Assembly (NCBI GenBank): GCA_963921825.1
Contig: OY997596.1
Location: 12,715,001 to 12,779,000 of the forward strand
Source: Erodium maritimum
Taxonomy: Eukaryota > Streptophyta > Magnoliopsida > Geraniales > Geraniaceae
Direction of reading: 5' to 3'
Length of the DNA stretch: 64,000 bases
Below are positions 10,913-21,889 of this stretch, piece by piece. Position 1 is the first letter of the stretch. Every line of letters starts with the position of its first letter. The position numbers were made by a program, and so were the translations under genes. Below the pieces are notes generated by a model, which saw only the letters and a program-made list of their open reading frames with translations, did no database searches and was not told the origin of the DNA.

Positions 10913-12599
10913 TGTTGGGTCTCGAGGTAGGGTTGGAGATGAACCAACTCGCAGCGGAAAATCAATGAAAACCAAGAGACGATTAAACCATGAAACAACT
11001 AACAAAGAATGGATTCACAAGAGAAAAATTCAGCACTATTTCTTACCAAAACAAGAACACCGGTTAACGAATGATTGGCTTGAGTCTCCAAGACGCCTAC
11101 GTATCCACATGGGAATCAAAGCCACGTAGTTCTTCTCTTTGAGGACTCAAGAACACAAAAATGGAGGTGGGAGCTTGCCAAACCCGAAATGGCCATGGAA
11201 GAGGGAGAGAAAATGTGTTTCCTATTCTTGTCTTGTGTTTGTTATGTTGAAAAAAGATGACTTAAAAATAACAAAACCCATACTTGTCCAACTAAAGGCA
11301 TGGGACAAGTATGGTGTCAAGTAAGGTGTAAATAGGACAAAGTATGGCAAGACAAGATTGGGTTAGGTGGTGAATCACCAACACCTTAATCCTTGTCTTG
11401 CTTACTTAGTACTAATTAATCAAGACTTGATTAATTAGTTCCATGGGCCTTGGTTGCATGGGCCTTTCATGGGCCTCTTGGAACATGGCCCGTGGCCATT
11501 TCCAACGAGGTCCCGTGATTCGCTCATCGCCTCCAAGCCTTCCATACCGGAAATGTCCAACATTATCCGACGCGATCAATCCCAAGACTCCAAGCCTTGT
11601 CTCGATCCGTAAAGTCCTATTCACTTACGGGCACATGACCCAAAACCCAGTTTTGGTCATGTCCCGAGACAACTCCCTTTTGGCCATTCTCCATAAATGT
11701 GTCAATGAGTTTCATCCTCCGGTGTGACCCTTAGGTTTATGCATGTCAATAGATCAACGTAAAATCCCATTTTACTTGATCCTATTTAAGTGGCAACTAA
11801 CGAGACTTTAGTATTGCCCGACATTACATAACGAATCGACCCTGTCGATTCTAACCTTTCCGTCGTCCCTGTCATTATCCTTTTATCTCCGATATCCTGA
11901 TTGAGATAAGGCATAGAGCCGTCATCCTTATTATTCTCAATCAATGTTCCTTGATATGTGAGATGACTAAAGATATGATACCCAGTATCATGTGCATGGC
12001 CATTCTATTCTTTCAGTCACTCTCGATCAAGCGGCCGAGAACCGATATCTTTCTCATACCTCAGTATGAGGGATAAATCCCTTAGCCGTCTTTCGTGTCA
12101 CTCATGTAGCCCGTCCCCAAGCCAATCCTGGCCGTTATGGAAGCCCTGTTACGGACAACGTTAGGCTCAGGTCAAACTCAGTTGTTGACTACATAGTGAT
12201 CACAAAGACTCCTTGGTCTAAGGATACATGACAAGCTACGACACTGAATATGTTCATGACTTAATCTATGGCACATATTCAGGGCGGGTCGTCCAATATC
12301 ATGTCCCACATGATATCTATGATCAGACTCCGGAATCCCATTCCAATGACTAACAGAACGTAAGCCATAAAGAGCCATCTTTCATACTAGTCGCTTCTAG
12401 TGAAGCTTTGTTGACTAGGGACCCATCGAGTGTGATCTATCTCGATCTATGGTTCTATTCGCATGGTGGGCATAGATCAGAGCACACATCGATATATTAC
12501 TCCAACACATAAGTAATATACAGCCGCTTTAATTTTATTGCTAACGATGATATATACATTTGGACATTTAGGATTGAACTACGGGCACTAAGACTAACA
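10913..12599 (+). mobile_element. Solo LTR E1 (1,687 bp, lineage not assigned)
   Basis: It starts TGTTGGGTCTCG and ends CTAAGACTAACA, with a perfect 5-bp duplication TTGCA at 10908-10912 and 12600-12604. A second copy lies at 61656-63342 with its own different duplication. Length, TG...CA ends and 5-bp duplications fit an LTR. There is no internal domain to tell Copia from Gypsy. The open frames inside recur in both copies and are not genes. It interrupts the 3' coding end of the RRM-only element. Orientation is arbitrary. Confidence 0.88.
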
Positions 12600-12653
12600 T
12601 TGCAATTCGTGAATTGGCTGCCAAGAAGAAGAATGTGACGACTCATCGTTGAT
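12600..12653 (+). pseudogene. 3' end of RRM-element coding remnant
   Basis: Joined across the solo LTR, the frame gives a short Lys-rich tail ending in TGA at about 12651-12653. A T-rich 3' UTR and an A-run follow. Confidence 0.45.
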
Positions 12654-12837
12654 GGAGTTCTTTTTCTTTTTTCTTTTTGTTCCTTGTTTTCCTTTTTTAG
12701 AAAACGCTTAGCCTTTGACTTCCGTTGCTGGAACCCCTTTGTTATCGTTGGTTGCTACCCTGTTTCTTTCTGATTCTTTCTGGAATCAGTGTTGATAGAT
12801 TTTTAGAGCTTATATAAAAAAAAAGTATTCTATATTT

Positions 12838-13432
12838 CAAGACAATTGTGTTAGAGAGAAAGCATGAAGAATTGAGCTTTGCCACTCGTCTGATTCGTAA
12901 TTCGCTCTAACACGACCCCATTGTGTTCAACATGATCACTCGTCTGCAAACCATCTTGACTGGGACCGATCTGGTCGTCGATGGCGGCGGCTGAAGAAGA
13001 GAAGAAAGGGGGTGCGGCTAACCGGTCGTTACTTAAAATAACTCTAATTACAAATACGTCATTTTGTTTATTAACAAACTCTAATTACAAATACGTCATT
13101 TTGTTTATTAACAAAATCTAGACGGGCCATTTATAGATTGATCTGGCTTGGACACATCCATACATAGTATTTAAGGGAATGGCCGTATGGGAGCCTATTC
13201 CAAATAACAAAGCCTACAGACTCAAAAAGATTAACTACACATACAATTACATTTACAGGAGTGGGTACTCAAGGCAGCAACCATCAAAATGTACTGCCTT
13301 GGAATTTCCAAATGAACAACTTGAGAATAACATCTCCTTTATCCCCTACTCGGGACCCTGTAACTCTAACTTGTATATTTTCTTTTCCTACTTGCAACCA
13401 CAATCTGGTCGCAGAACAGTCATCATTTTGTG
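12838..13432. other. Intergenic and 3' flank of the carrier gene
   Basis: No further gene is seen. The part nearest 13432 is presumably the 3' UTR of the minus-strand carrier. It contains the 37-bp tandem duplication listed separately. Confidence 0.5.
13041..13114. repeat. 37-bp tandem duplication
   Basis: Two identical, adjacent 37-bp units (13041-13077 and 13078-13114), AT-rich and containing TACGTCATTTTG. The perfect identity implies a recent duplication. It lies about 320 bp beyond the stop codon of the carrier gene. Confidence 0.9.
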
Positions 13433-16400
13433 TTAGTTAGACAGAAGGATCTTCAGTGCCTCATAAGTCATGAAGACAATGCCTACACCTGGCACAACCT
13501 TGTAGTATTCTGGCAAAATCCCTCTGTACAAGCCACCAAGGCCTTCATTCTGTATTATGCGCCCAAATGTCCCAAACAAGCCGGTGTTGTAAACACGGGC
13601 CCGACCACCTACCCCTTCCAACTGCATTCTTCGCCTCACTAGATCCAGAGGAAACGTCACTGCAAATAGGAGAACCAACACTCATTCACTTATAAATAGA
13701 CATCATTGAAATCAGCTATTTGGATCATATAAAATGAAATCGCTCACCTGTTGATGAAGCGAATCCCGAGAGACTGCCACTTGCAAGACTGATAATGACA
13801 GGGGAATCATTTGGCCTGATGCAACATAATCACAAGTTTGAAATAAGTAAATGCACAAAGTAAAATACCAGGCAAAAGTCAACAATATAATGTAGTACTT
13901 GTTTCATATTGAACCGATTGTTGAGGCATGACCTTTTGGATTGCCAATAAGATCTCAATGTATCGTAAACTGAAAAGCTTATAGCCAAATTTGGTCCGAC
14001 CCCCTGCATCAAAAGAAAATGTAACTATCATTTTAGTAAATAACAAAGAATAATAGAAGCATGGTAGGAACATACCAACAATGTTGCTCCAAGGCCTTTG
14101 TACAATCCAAAGAAACCCTCATCTCTGCAAATGGTATGAAACGCATGCCAAACACCTCTGTAGTATATTGTATTTCTCTGCAGCATTCGTAACAAAGCTC
14201 ATTTATAATAAAAGGATCTGAACAGAATAATTAGAATTACAAGAAAGAACTATATTGTATTTCTCTGCAGCATTTGTAATAAAGCTCACTTATATTAGAA
14301 GGATCCGAACAGAATAACTAGAATTACAAGAAAGAACCACTCATGCAACCAAATTCATTACACCATGAACACCTTCCTTTCAAGTAAATTATATTGTTCA
14401 ATAATCCAACCGTCCAAGTAAGTGTTCACCTATCCTAAACTGATACATGGAATTACAAGAAAGAACCATTCAAGCAACCGAACTCATTACATTACAAACA
14501 ACTTCCTCTCAAGTGTGATATGTTCTTTTCTCTAATAATACATCCCCCTCAAATAAGTTTTCTACTTTCCAAAAGTGAATGTCCAAACTAAGTACCGCCT
14601 TCAATTCTAGTTAGTTAATTAAGCTTAGATTATCAATAATATTCCTCCATAAGTTAGTTATAAAAACTTGAGTAGTGGGCATGTGCAGTAAAGGGTGGAA
14701 AGTTAAGCACAAATGTTAATGCTTAATTTTTTACAAAGAGTCAAATGAGGCACTTATTTTGGGATGGAAGGAGTAAGCAACAAAGAGAAAAAAAAAACAG
14801 TTGAGGAGTTTTCTTTTGCAGTAGATCAGAACTCACCCAATGTATAAGAAGTTACCTGTGCTGCAAGTCGTGTCCTCACTAGATCCAAAGGATAAGTGGC
14901 AGAGGCAGCTGTTATTCCTGCCAACCCACCACCCACAAAATGTATGCCTAGGTGTGCACTTGCACTTCCCCTAAAATTTTCACCGAGCATTGTTTGAAAA
15001 AACTGTATAGATTAAAAAGGGAGAGGGTATGTAAGTATGTTGCATCTGTAATTATTATTGTACATAGAAGACAGTATGAATCATTCGTTGGATAGAGGCA
15101 CAAACCTTCTTGTAGCGTTCATAAGCATAAAAATTAACAGCAGAATAAGGAAGACGATGAGCAACAGTGACTAGATTCCCTTTCCAGAATGCCCTGAAAC
15201 CTTCTTCATTGATGACGCGTGAAGCCTCATGCCATATGCTAGCCTTTTGCAATACTGCAACTTCAGAATGCATACCTTGTATCTAAGAAGTTTAAATTAC
15301 ATGAAACAGTTAAGCAAGTTAAAATTTGACAATTTGAAGCAAACAGATCAATTTAATGGCATGCAGCACTATTCTAGCTATGTTTGGGCCTTTGTAATGC
15401 ATGTATAAAAAAGTACTGTGGGAGCCTTCCAATAAGCACTGTTAACAGGGAACCAAATTTAAACCCGTTCCTCATTTAAAAAAAGATTCTATGGACTGGT
15501 ATAATAACCATACAGAGAGAGAGGGAGAGCTTCAAAAAATACGGACTTAAACCCGATCGAAAGCCTAATGATGGGATACATGGAACCTCCTCCAAACGTC
15601 CAACCACCTTCATATTCAAGAAGCAGTTAATAGTTTCCAGGGCTTAAAAGATGAAACGAGAATCTTTCACAAAAAGAACAGCCTTGCATCTTAAGGAGTC
15701 TCCCTGCTAGGTTTCTAATCATTATGACACCCATGCATTTCAAGATTTCTACTTTTTTGGGGACAAATTCAGGACAAAATTGATTATTTCAGGAGCATTT
15801 CCAGGTATCCACTTTCACACGCCTAAATGTAAAAATACTTTGTATATCTTATACTTGTATCAGCGAAAGAGTGACAAAATATCAGAATAATTATGTTCTT
15901 AGTGCAAGTTATCAACACATAAGTGGAAAAGGAACTGTTTATACCAATAGTTGAAATATCCTCATGTGCCAAATATGAATTAGTTCCAATAAAAGACTTG
16001 AGAGAAAATCATACGTATGAACTATGAAGCACCTATTCCTAATTAGTAACATTAAAACTGCATATCTCAACAGAAAATTATCATGCTTTTCAAGCTATTC
16101 TCTTGGCATGATTCTCTCAGTTAGGAAAATAAACAAGTAGCAATCGAAGTTCGAACATTTCTCCTCCAAATCCTATATTAATCCCATCTCCTTTATCATT
16201 CCCATGTGATCTCAAGAAAACACAGATTACAAAGCCAAATAAGAAATGAAACATCTCATATAATCATCACAAAAACGTAAGGAAAATTGAGAGAAGACGG
16301 ACCTGGAAGAGGATGGTTAGGCGAGCAAGAGGCGCCGTACAGGTCTTGCTAAAAGCTCCGGCGACACCGCCAGAGAGAAGCTGAGGCAACGTTCCGAGCT

Positions 16401-16518
16401 CCGATTTCTGATTAAGCGGTCTCTTGGGTTGCAGGAGCCTCATGGTACCGACATCTTGAGCAGAATTGAGGGCTCTCTGACCCCCTTCAACTACAACGCC
16501 ACCGACTCGAGCATCCAT
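13433..16518 (-). CDS. Mitochondrial substrate carrier family protein, 7 exons, intact
   Basis: Joining 16518-16303, 15282-15106, 15002-14856, 14177-14076, 14003-13933, 13815-13748 and 13659-13433 gives 1,008 nt, or 335 aa. All introns are GT-AG and the frame is intact. The protein has the three-fold carrier repeat. Signature 1 is PLARLT (residues 63-68), an atypical form. Signature 2 is PLDLVR (169-174) and signature 3 is PLDLVR (264-269). The N-terminus MDARVGG...EGGQRALN and the KTCTAPLARLTILFQ block are typical, as I recall, of the Arabidopsis At3g53940/At3g55640/At2g37890 group, annotated as carrier family protein B-like. It should be an integral inner-membrane exchanger; the substrate cannot be read from sequence. 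I chose the Met at 16518 for family similarity; an in-frame Met at 16536 would add six residues. Intron 3 carries a tandem duplication of the exon 4 acceptor. The exon structure argues against a retrocopy. Confidence 0.95.
14164..14337 (-). repeat. 87-bp tandem duplication of the exon 4 splice acceptor
   Basis: 14164-14250 and 14251-14337 are about 90% identical copies. Each contains the polypyrimidine/CAG acceptor and the first bases of carrier exon 4. A third partial match (GAATTACAAGAAAGAACCA) lies near 14452. Use of the upstream decoy near 14264 would add AGA AAT ACA ATA TAG, giving an immediate stop. Confidence 0.85.
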
Positions 16519-17097
16519 TTTAGAATACCCAATCACTTGACCCCTGGCCCTGTCCGTAACGGTAATAAAGTTGAGAGCTTTATCGTCAGCTAGGTATCAA
16601 CGATGGAGTGGAACGTTGGGTAAAGGGCAAAAACAGGAGAGAAGGAGAAACCATGGAATTGCAGGAATTTGAATGGAGAAAAATAAACAAGAGTGGAGGT
16701 GGAGAGGAATGTGTGGACTTGACTCTCCACACTAATATTATAGGAGTTCCTGTGGTCGGGACTTGCACAGTTGCCCTTTTTCTTCACTGTTTGTTTTGCA
16801 CCTGCAATACATTTATTTCAAATATAATTTTATTGTGGTTTGGATGAAACTTTTGTTTAATTTACTAGAAAAATATGTTCTTCCTTGTTGGATGTTTTAT
16901 TTCCAGACGCCACAACGGATTAATTGTTTCAATTTAAAAAAATAATATAAATATAAAATCCTTGTGCAAAAAGAGAATCCAAATGTTAACGCATTTCAAT
17001 TTAATTTAACACGAGTGGGAAGCAACCCGTCAAAATTAAGTAATGCCAAACTTTCTTGAACCCTATAAGAAAACGTGTAAAGCATGAAAAAGTAATA
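16519..17097. other. 5' flank of the carrier gene
   Basis: Presumed promoter and 5' UTR of the minus-strand carrier, followed by AT-rich intergenic sequence. I cannot place a convincing TATA box. Short open frames on both strands have no recognisable motif. Confidence 0.4.
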
Positions 17098-17107
17098 TAT
17101 TCATCAC

Positions 17108-18457
17108 GAGGAGAAATCTATTGAGAACCAATCTTAACATAGGAACTATGAGAACCAATGCTAGCCACACACATTTAAGATCCAACATTCACCATGATGC
17201 CACATCATCATCTCAATTTTACCATAGTTCACGCCTATTTCATCTATTCTCACACAAGCAAATGCATAATTGTAATAGCATGGTGCCATGTGGACAATTG
17301 TCCATTTTTTTTCCACCAATTCACTAATTTAATATTTTCCGATTCGTTTGAACTCCGATTAACTTCAAACTTGCGCCAATATTTTTCTTTTTTCAAGGGC
17401 TTTAAATCAAGATCAGTCATGAATATATTTTGAAGCACGAAAATAAAAATTTATACCAAGGTGATAAAAATAATGTTGAGCGTTGATAAATCTTCACTAA
17501 ACTAGTGCTAAATGTTGATAAAAAAAAACATGTAATGAGGTAATAAGAAACAAATAATGAGGTGATAAAACCATTTTCAATTTTGATAATAAGTGTGATA
17601 CACTAGATTTTAACGTTGATAAAAAAAAAACTTGTGATGAGGTGATAAAAAACACGTAATTCAATGATAAATCTAGTGTTTACTGTTGATAAAACTGGTG
17701 TTCATAAAAAGCACGTGATGAGATGATAAAAATCATGATCAGTTTTGGAAAATGGGGTGATAAAACCAGTGTAAAGTGTTGATAAAAACAGGGTAAATTG
17801 TTGATAAACCCAGAGCAAAGTGTTGATAAAAATTACCCATATATAATTCCTTTAAAAACTAGCCACAAAATAAATAAAAATTCGTGCTTCAAAAAAACAT
17901 GTGATGGGGGTGATAAAACACACGTAATTTGAATGATAAACCTAGTGTTTAGTGTTGATAAAACTAATGTTCATAAAAAGCACGCGATGAGGTGATAAAA
18001 TCATGATCAGTTTTGGAAAATGAGGTGATAAAACCAGTGTAAAGTGTTGATAAAACCAGTGTAAAAGTGTTGATAAATCCAGAGCAAAGTGTTGATAAAA
18101 ATTACCCAGATTTTTTTTAAAAAAAATCTACTCCGAAATAATTTTTTTTTCGTGCTTCAAAATATATTCATGACTGATTTTGATTGAAAGCCCTTAAAAA
18201 AACAAAACTAATGGCGCAAGTTTGAAGCCAATCGGAGTTCAAACGAAGCGGGAAAAATTAAATTAGTGAATTGGTTAAAAAAAATAATATGATAGTTTTA
18301 CTAAAAAGTCCTTACCAATTACTAAAAAGTGCTGTTTTTTTGCAGTCAACAAGTCAACTACTCAATTGCATCTCATCCATCCATTTCTAAAATGGATGAC
18401 TTAGATTGGTTCTCGCGGTTCCTACGTTAAAACATGGTTCTCACTAGATTTCTCCTC
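17108..18457. mobile_element. Mutator-like foldback element, non-autonomous, 1,350 bp
   Basis: Terminal inverted repeats start GAGGAGAAATCTA-TGAGAACCA at both ends. The inner arms are also inverted (17330-17450 against 18130-18275, containing CGTGCTTCAAAATATATTCA). A direct duplication TATTCATCAC flanks it (17098-17107 and 18458-18467). A 9-10 bp duplication with long inverted repeats fits the Mutator (MULE) superfamily. No transposase is encoded. The centre is an AT-rich repeat array. Confidence 0.88.
17455..18110. repeat. TTGATAAAA-type degenerate array
   Basis: The word (G)TTGATAAAA or GGTGATAAAA recurs dozens of times at irregular spacing. A block of about 200 bp (17640-17840) is repeated at about 17905-18105, containing GATCAGTTTTGGAAAATG and CAAAGTGTTGATAAAAATTA. 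It fills the core of the foldback element. Confidence 0.85.
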
Positions 18458-18497
18458 TATTCATCACCACAAGTAGACCAACGATTATAGATATTTA

Positions 18498-19433
18498 GTT
18501 TATTTGAAACGGGTAAACGGAGATTTTCATTAATACCAGAAGGTATACAAGTAGTACCAAAAGGTAATCAAGTAGGGTGAGGCGTAACCGCCCCGGGTTC
18601 CAGATGTATGTCCAGGCCGACCGTAGCAAGCCCGGCGCTCATGGACCCATAAAAGTAGACCACTTTGTATCATGGGCACAAAACTAAGCCAACTCCTTAC
18701 AACCGTCCCAATTATTCGACCTAAAACAGCTATCGTCTCAAAACAACGAGACTTGAAAAGAAAGATCCTAAACAACCAAATGTCTAAACGAAAAATTATT
18801 CGACCTAAAACAGAATAGAAAAGCAGCACACGATCGAAAGAACAAACTACCGAGTCGGCGAACCCAGATCTTCTAGGCCCCGTGCCATTGGAGCGATCTG
18901 TGGTCGACCAGTCTTCGTCTTGAGTCGCCCGGTTCTTTCGAAGTTGTGCGGGAGGCGAGAGCAACGAGTCGATCCGCCACGGTTTGTCCGAGATCGAAGG
19001 TCCCGACTTCGGGTGTCGTGGAGTCAGACCCCGATCTATCGTCCTTCCTCCCGGATCCCAGATCCATCTAGGGAGCAGCAGGCCCCCGCCGGCGAGGGGT
19101 GACCCCGGGACGGTAGGCCGTTGTAGATGGAGGGCAGCGCGTGGAGCCCGTCTTCCATAGAACGGTAGGGGGGCCACGGTGGCTACTGGCTCGAAGGCGG
19201 GGCCGGTCCGGCGATGCTGGAGCGGTAGCGCGAGACGAGGGAGAGACCGTGGCACGACTTGAACGTTGGACGACGACCTGTGAGGGAAGACCGGCTGCAA
19301 AAAAAGACAAAGACAACAAAGTAAAACCCATAAATGGGTAGAGTGTACCCATAAATGGGTGTGGAGGAGGCTGTGTAGAGAGCGCAGCCCCTTAGGGTTT
19401 TTTGTGCTTGTTCCGTTAAGAATTTAAATCTTT
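18498..19433 (-). mobile_element. Minus-strand retroelement with 14-bp target duplication and a 256-aa frame
   Basis: The duplication ATTATAGATATTTA is at 18484-18497 and 19434-19447. In minus orientation the element begins with a leader containing AAAAAACCCTAAGGGGCTGCG and ends CTGGTATTAATGAAAAT...CAAATAAA, resembling 3' ends of plant non-LTR elements. The 14-bp duplication fits target-primed reverse transcription. A 256-codon frame (18530-19300) runs to near the 3' end. It has no domain I recognise: an Arg/Pro-rich first part and a hydrophobic second part. It may be coincidental coding in a non-autonomous element. Confidence 0.65.
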
Positions 19434-19447
19434 ATTATAGATATTTA

Positions 19448-19640
19448 ATTAAAGTATCTATTAGGGGTGTAAATCGGTTTTATCTGTTTATTTGTTTGAT
19501 CCGTTATCCATCCGCTATTTATTTATATACAATTGGATAGATAGTAAATCAAATTTTATTGATCTGCAATAATATAAGCAGATTGTGGATTTTTGTATAT
19601 AGATCTGTGGATGATCCACCCACCAGTACATACTGCTAAG
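19448..19640. other. AT-rich spacer
   Basis: Low-complexity sequence with TAGGGGTGTAAATCGG, a word common at ends of plant hAT-type elements. No matching opposite end was found, so no element is called. Confidence 0.35.
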
Positions 19641-20453
19641 TTTTTTTTTTTTTTTTTGAAATTGACTTGTTGTCATTATTCAATTCCAAACATTACAAAC
19701 AAGGATAAAGGAAAAAACCCAAACAAATCGAGATTTAGGTTGGAAACCTCCGAATAAAGGTGTTCTGAAACACTAGGCTACATAACAGATTTCTAATACA
19801 ACAACTAGAAATTAGATGAGAGCAGGAGATTCCCTCGACTACGCAAGTCCAAAGGTCTAAATACCGTTTCGAGTGGTGGTCTTGACTTGCGTGGTGATGA
19901 CTAGAGTCCTTCTAGGGAACTTGACCCCTCAATAAAGAGTTGCACCCAAAACAGGAGGCCGGAAAGACTCAATCGTTTTTGGGCCCAATGGGTTACCTTC
20001 CACTATTAGGCCCCGACCTCCTAGAGTCAAGGTTAAGGTTAGGATCCCTGTCAATAGAGAAAGGAGAAGGGATCCTCTATGCATGACGGTTCAGATAGTT
20101 ACCAGTGGGCACAACTAAATGCCAAGACACCGTGGCGATAGTAGAAAGGTAGTCCGAGAGAATTTTGAAAACAACCGGGACAAGAGGCACAAGATTGTTC
20201 GGTATTGAAAAGTCTGACTATAGGGGACGGGAGGCAGAAGATTTTTAACAACGAACATGCTCAGTTGATCATCGATCAAAAATGGAGATATTCTGGTCCA
20301 CATAAAGGCGACCACAGTTTCGGCCCACGAGGAGGCGGCCACAGACAACGAAAAGAGATGCATCCGAGCCTTAGGCGGATGATCCACCATACTTTCCGAC
20401 CTCGGGGGGAGAGAAGGAAGAGAACCACAAACTCGCCCGCCCCATACCGACAA
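19641..20453 (-). mobile_element. 3' half of a minus-strand polyadenylated retrosequence
   Basis: A 17-base T run (19641-19657) is the poly(A) tail of a minus-strand insert. The body runs up to the solo LTR inserted at 20454 and resumes at 25027-25440, giving about 1.2 kb in total. A 112-codon frame (20115-20453) has no recognised domain. No target duplication could be matched, so LINE, SINE-like and processed transcript remain open. Confidence 0.5.
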
Positions 20454-21349
20454 TGTAAGAACCGCCCCCGGTCGACCCTGGTGGAACCGGTGAAATTTGA
20501 GAAAAGTTGACTTTCCACCGGAAAAGTCAACCGATGACTCCGGGAGTCATTCGGGACCTTTCCGGGACCCAAAAGGCTTAGCCGTCGTTACGGTTAGCTT
20601 AGTTGGGCCGTTTCCTTTCAAATGACTACTTTTGCGAAAAAGTCAAATACGGGTCAAACGGGGTCGAATTAGAGGTCTTATCGAATTAATTTAATTTGAG
20701 CTGAGATATTTTGGGTAGAGGTGGACCCCACATGGACACATGTCCATGTGTCTTGGAGGAGAAGAAAAGAGGGGAAAAAGACTCTTTGGTCCCCACTTGT
20801 GGACAAAAGAGAGAGAGAGAGGGGCTAAATGACGAAAGGGACATTTCTACCTTTAGGATAAAGACCACTTTTGGGAAATTTTCAGCATGTCTACACCCTT
20901 GGCCGAATTACATAGAGAGAAAAAGAGTGTTTGAAGCCTCCATTGCTTGAAGAAGAAGAAGGTGAAGAAAAGGAGCTCATTTGGTGGATTTTCAACACCA
21001 ATCTTCTCCAAATTTACTCCATTCTCATCCTCTCTTCATTCCTAATGTGAGTAACCTTTAAAACCCCACTTTCAATGAACTTTAGGGTTGTGGGTTTGGT
21101 AGAAACTGCATGAACTAGGCTTGGGTTTTAGGGATTTGAGGTTTTCATGTTTAAATAGATGAGTTGTGGAGAAAAGTGGAGATTGATGATGAAATTTCAT
21201 TGGGTTTTTGTGGGTTTGATAAAACCCACCTTGGGTCTAGAAGTCTTGGAGTTGCTGAGGTTAATTTTGAGGTTTTGGAACTAACAATGGAGTTTTGGAG
21301 AATCTAGAGCTTGTTAGGAACTTTTTGGAGAAAAACGGTATTTAACCGG

Positions 21350-21420
21350 CCATGGCCGGCGGGAAGTCACGGGACCGTGACCGGAGGGAAGTCACGGGAC
21401 CGTGACCGGCCACCGTGTGT
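21350..21420 (+). repeat. Palindromic array in LTR B
   Basis: GTCACGGGACCGTGAC occurs twice, separated by CGGAGGGAA, and is bounded by CCGGCCATGGCCGG and CCGGCCACC. It sits about 0.9 kb from the LTR start, as in the other LTRs. Confidence 0.8.
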
Positions 21421-21889
21421 CCGTCCGATCTGGCCACCCACGGTCCACGTGTGGCTGTGGGGCCCACTCGGCCAGGGAGCGGGTGTGTCGTGTTCGGGTG
21501 GTCTTGGGTGATCCCCGGATCGATAATTCACACCCGGAACGAATTATGGAAGTGATTCGTGGAAATTCGGAAATTGTAGTTTAGAAACTTTAATTGCGGT
21601 TTTAGAATGCTCGGACATCTGAATTTGATTCCTTCAAGTGCGTTGGAACAAGTAAATTTAATTAGGAATGATAGAAACGAAAAAGGAAATTTTCGGAGTC
21701 CCGAGGGACGTTTTCCATATTCCGGGCAAAATGGGTCTTCCGGGCCCATTTTGACAAGTTGAGTAATTGGGGGTTAGTTTAGTTATTTCTGTCTTTGAAC
21801 CACCCTTGAGTTATTATTAATTCTCGTATTACTTGTAATCTTAGACGTTGTTCCCGAGCACGGCAGAGGAGGCTACTAGGCGACTCGTG

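Larger units (their letters stand above)
3172..12824 (+). mobile_element. RRM-only ('half-LINE'-like) retroelement, copy 2, split by LTR insertions
   Basis: Removing the LTR insertions at 3824-9440 and 10913-12599, each with one copy of its 5-bp duplication, leaves about 2.3 kb. That comprises a repetitive GC-rich leader (3180-3823), RRM coding remnants (9596-10812 and 12600-12653), a T-rich 3' UTR and an A-run (12816-12824). The 19-mer A6-GTATTCTATATTT occurs at 3153-3171, just before the element, and at 12819-12837, just after the A-run. That is the form expected of a target-site duplication made by LINE-type target-primed reverse transcription. Alternatively it is a conserved 3' terminus shared with copy 1, because the few bases before it also resemble each other. 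No reverse transcriptase or endonuclease lies between the ends. Confidence 0.55.
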
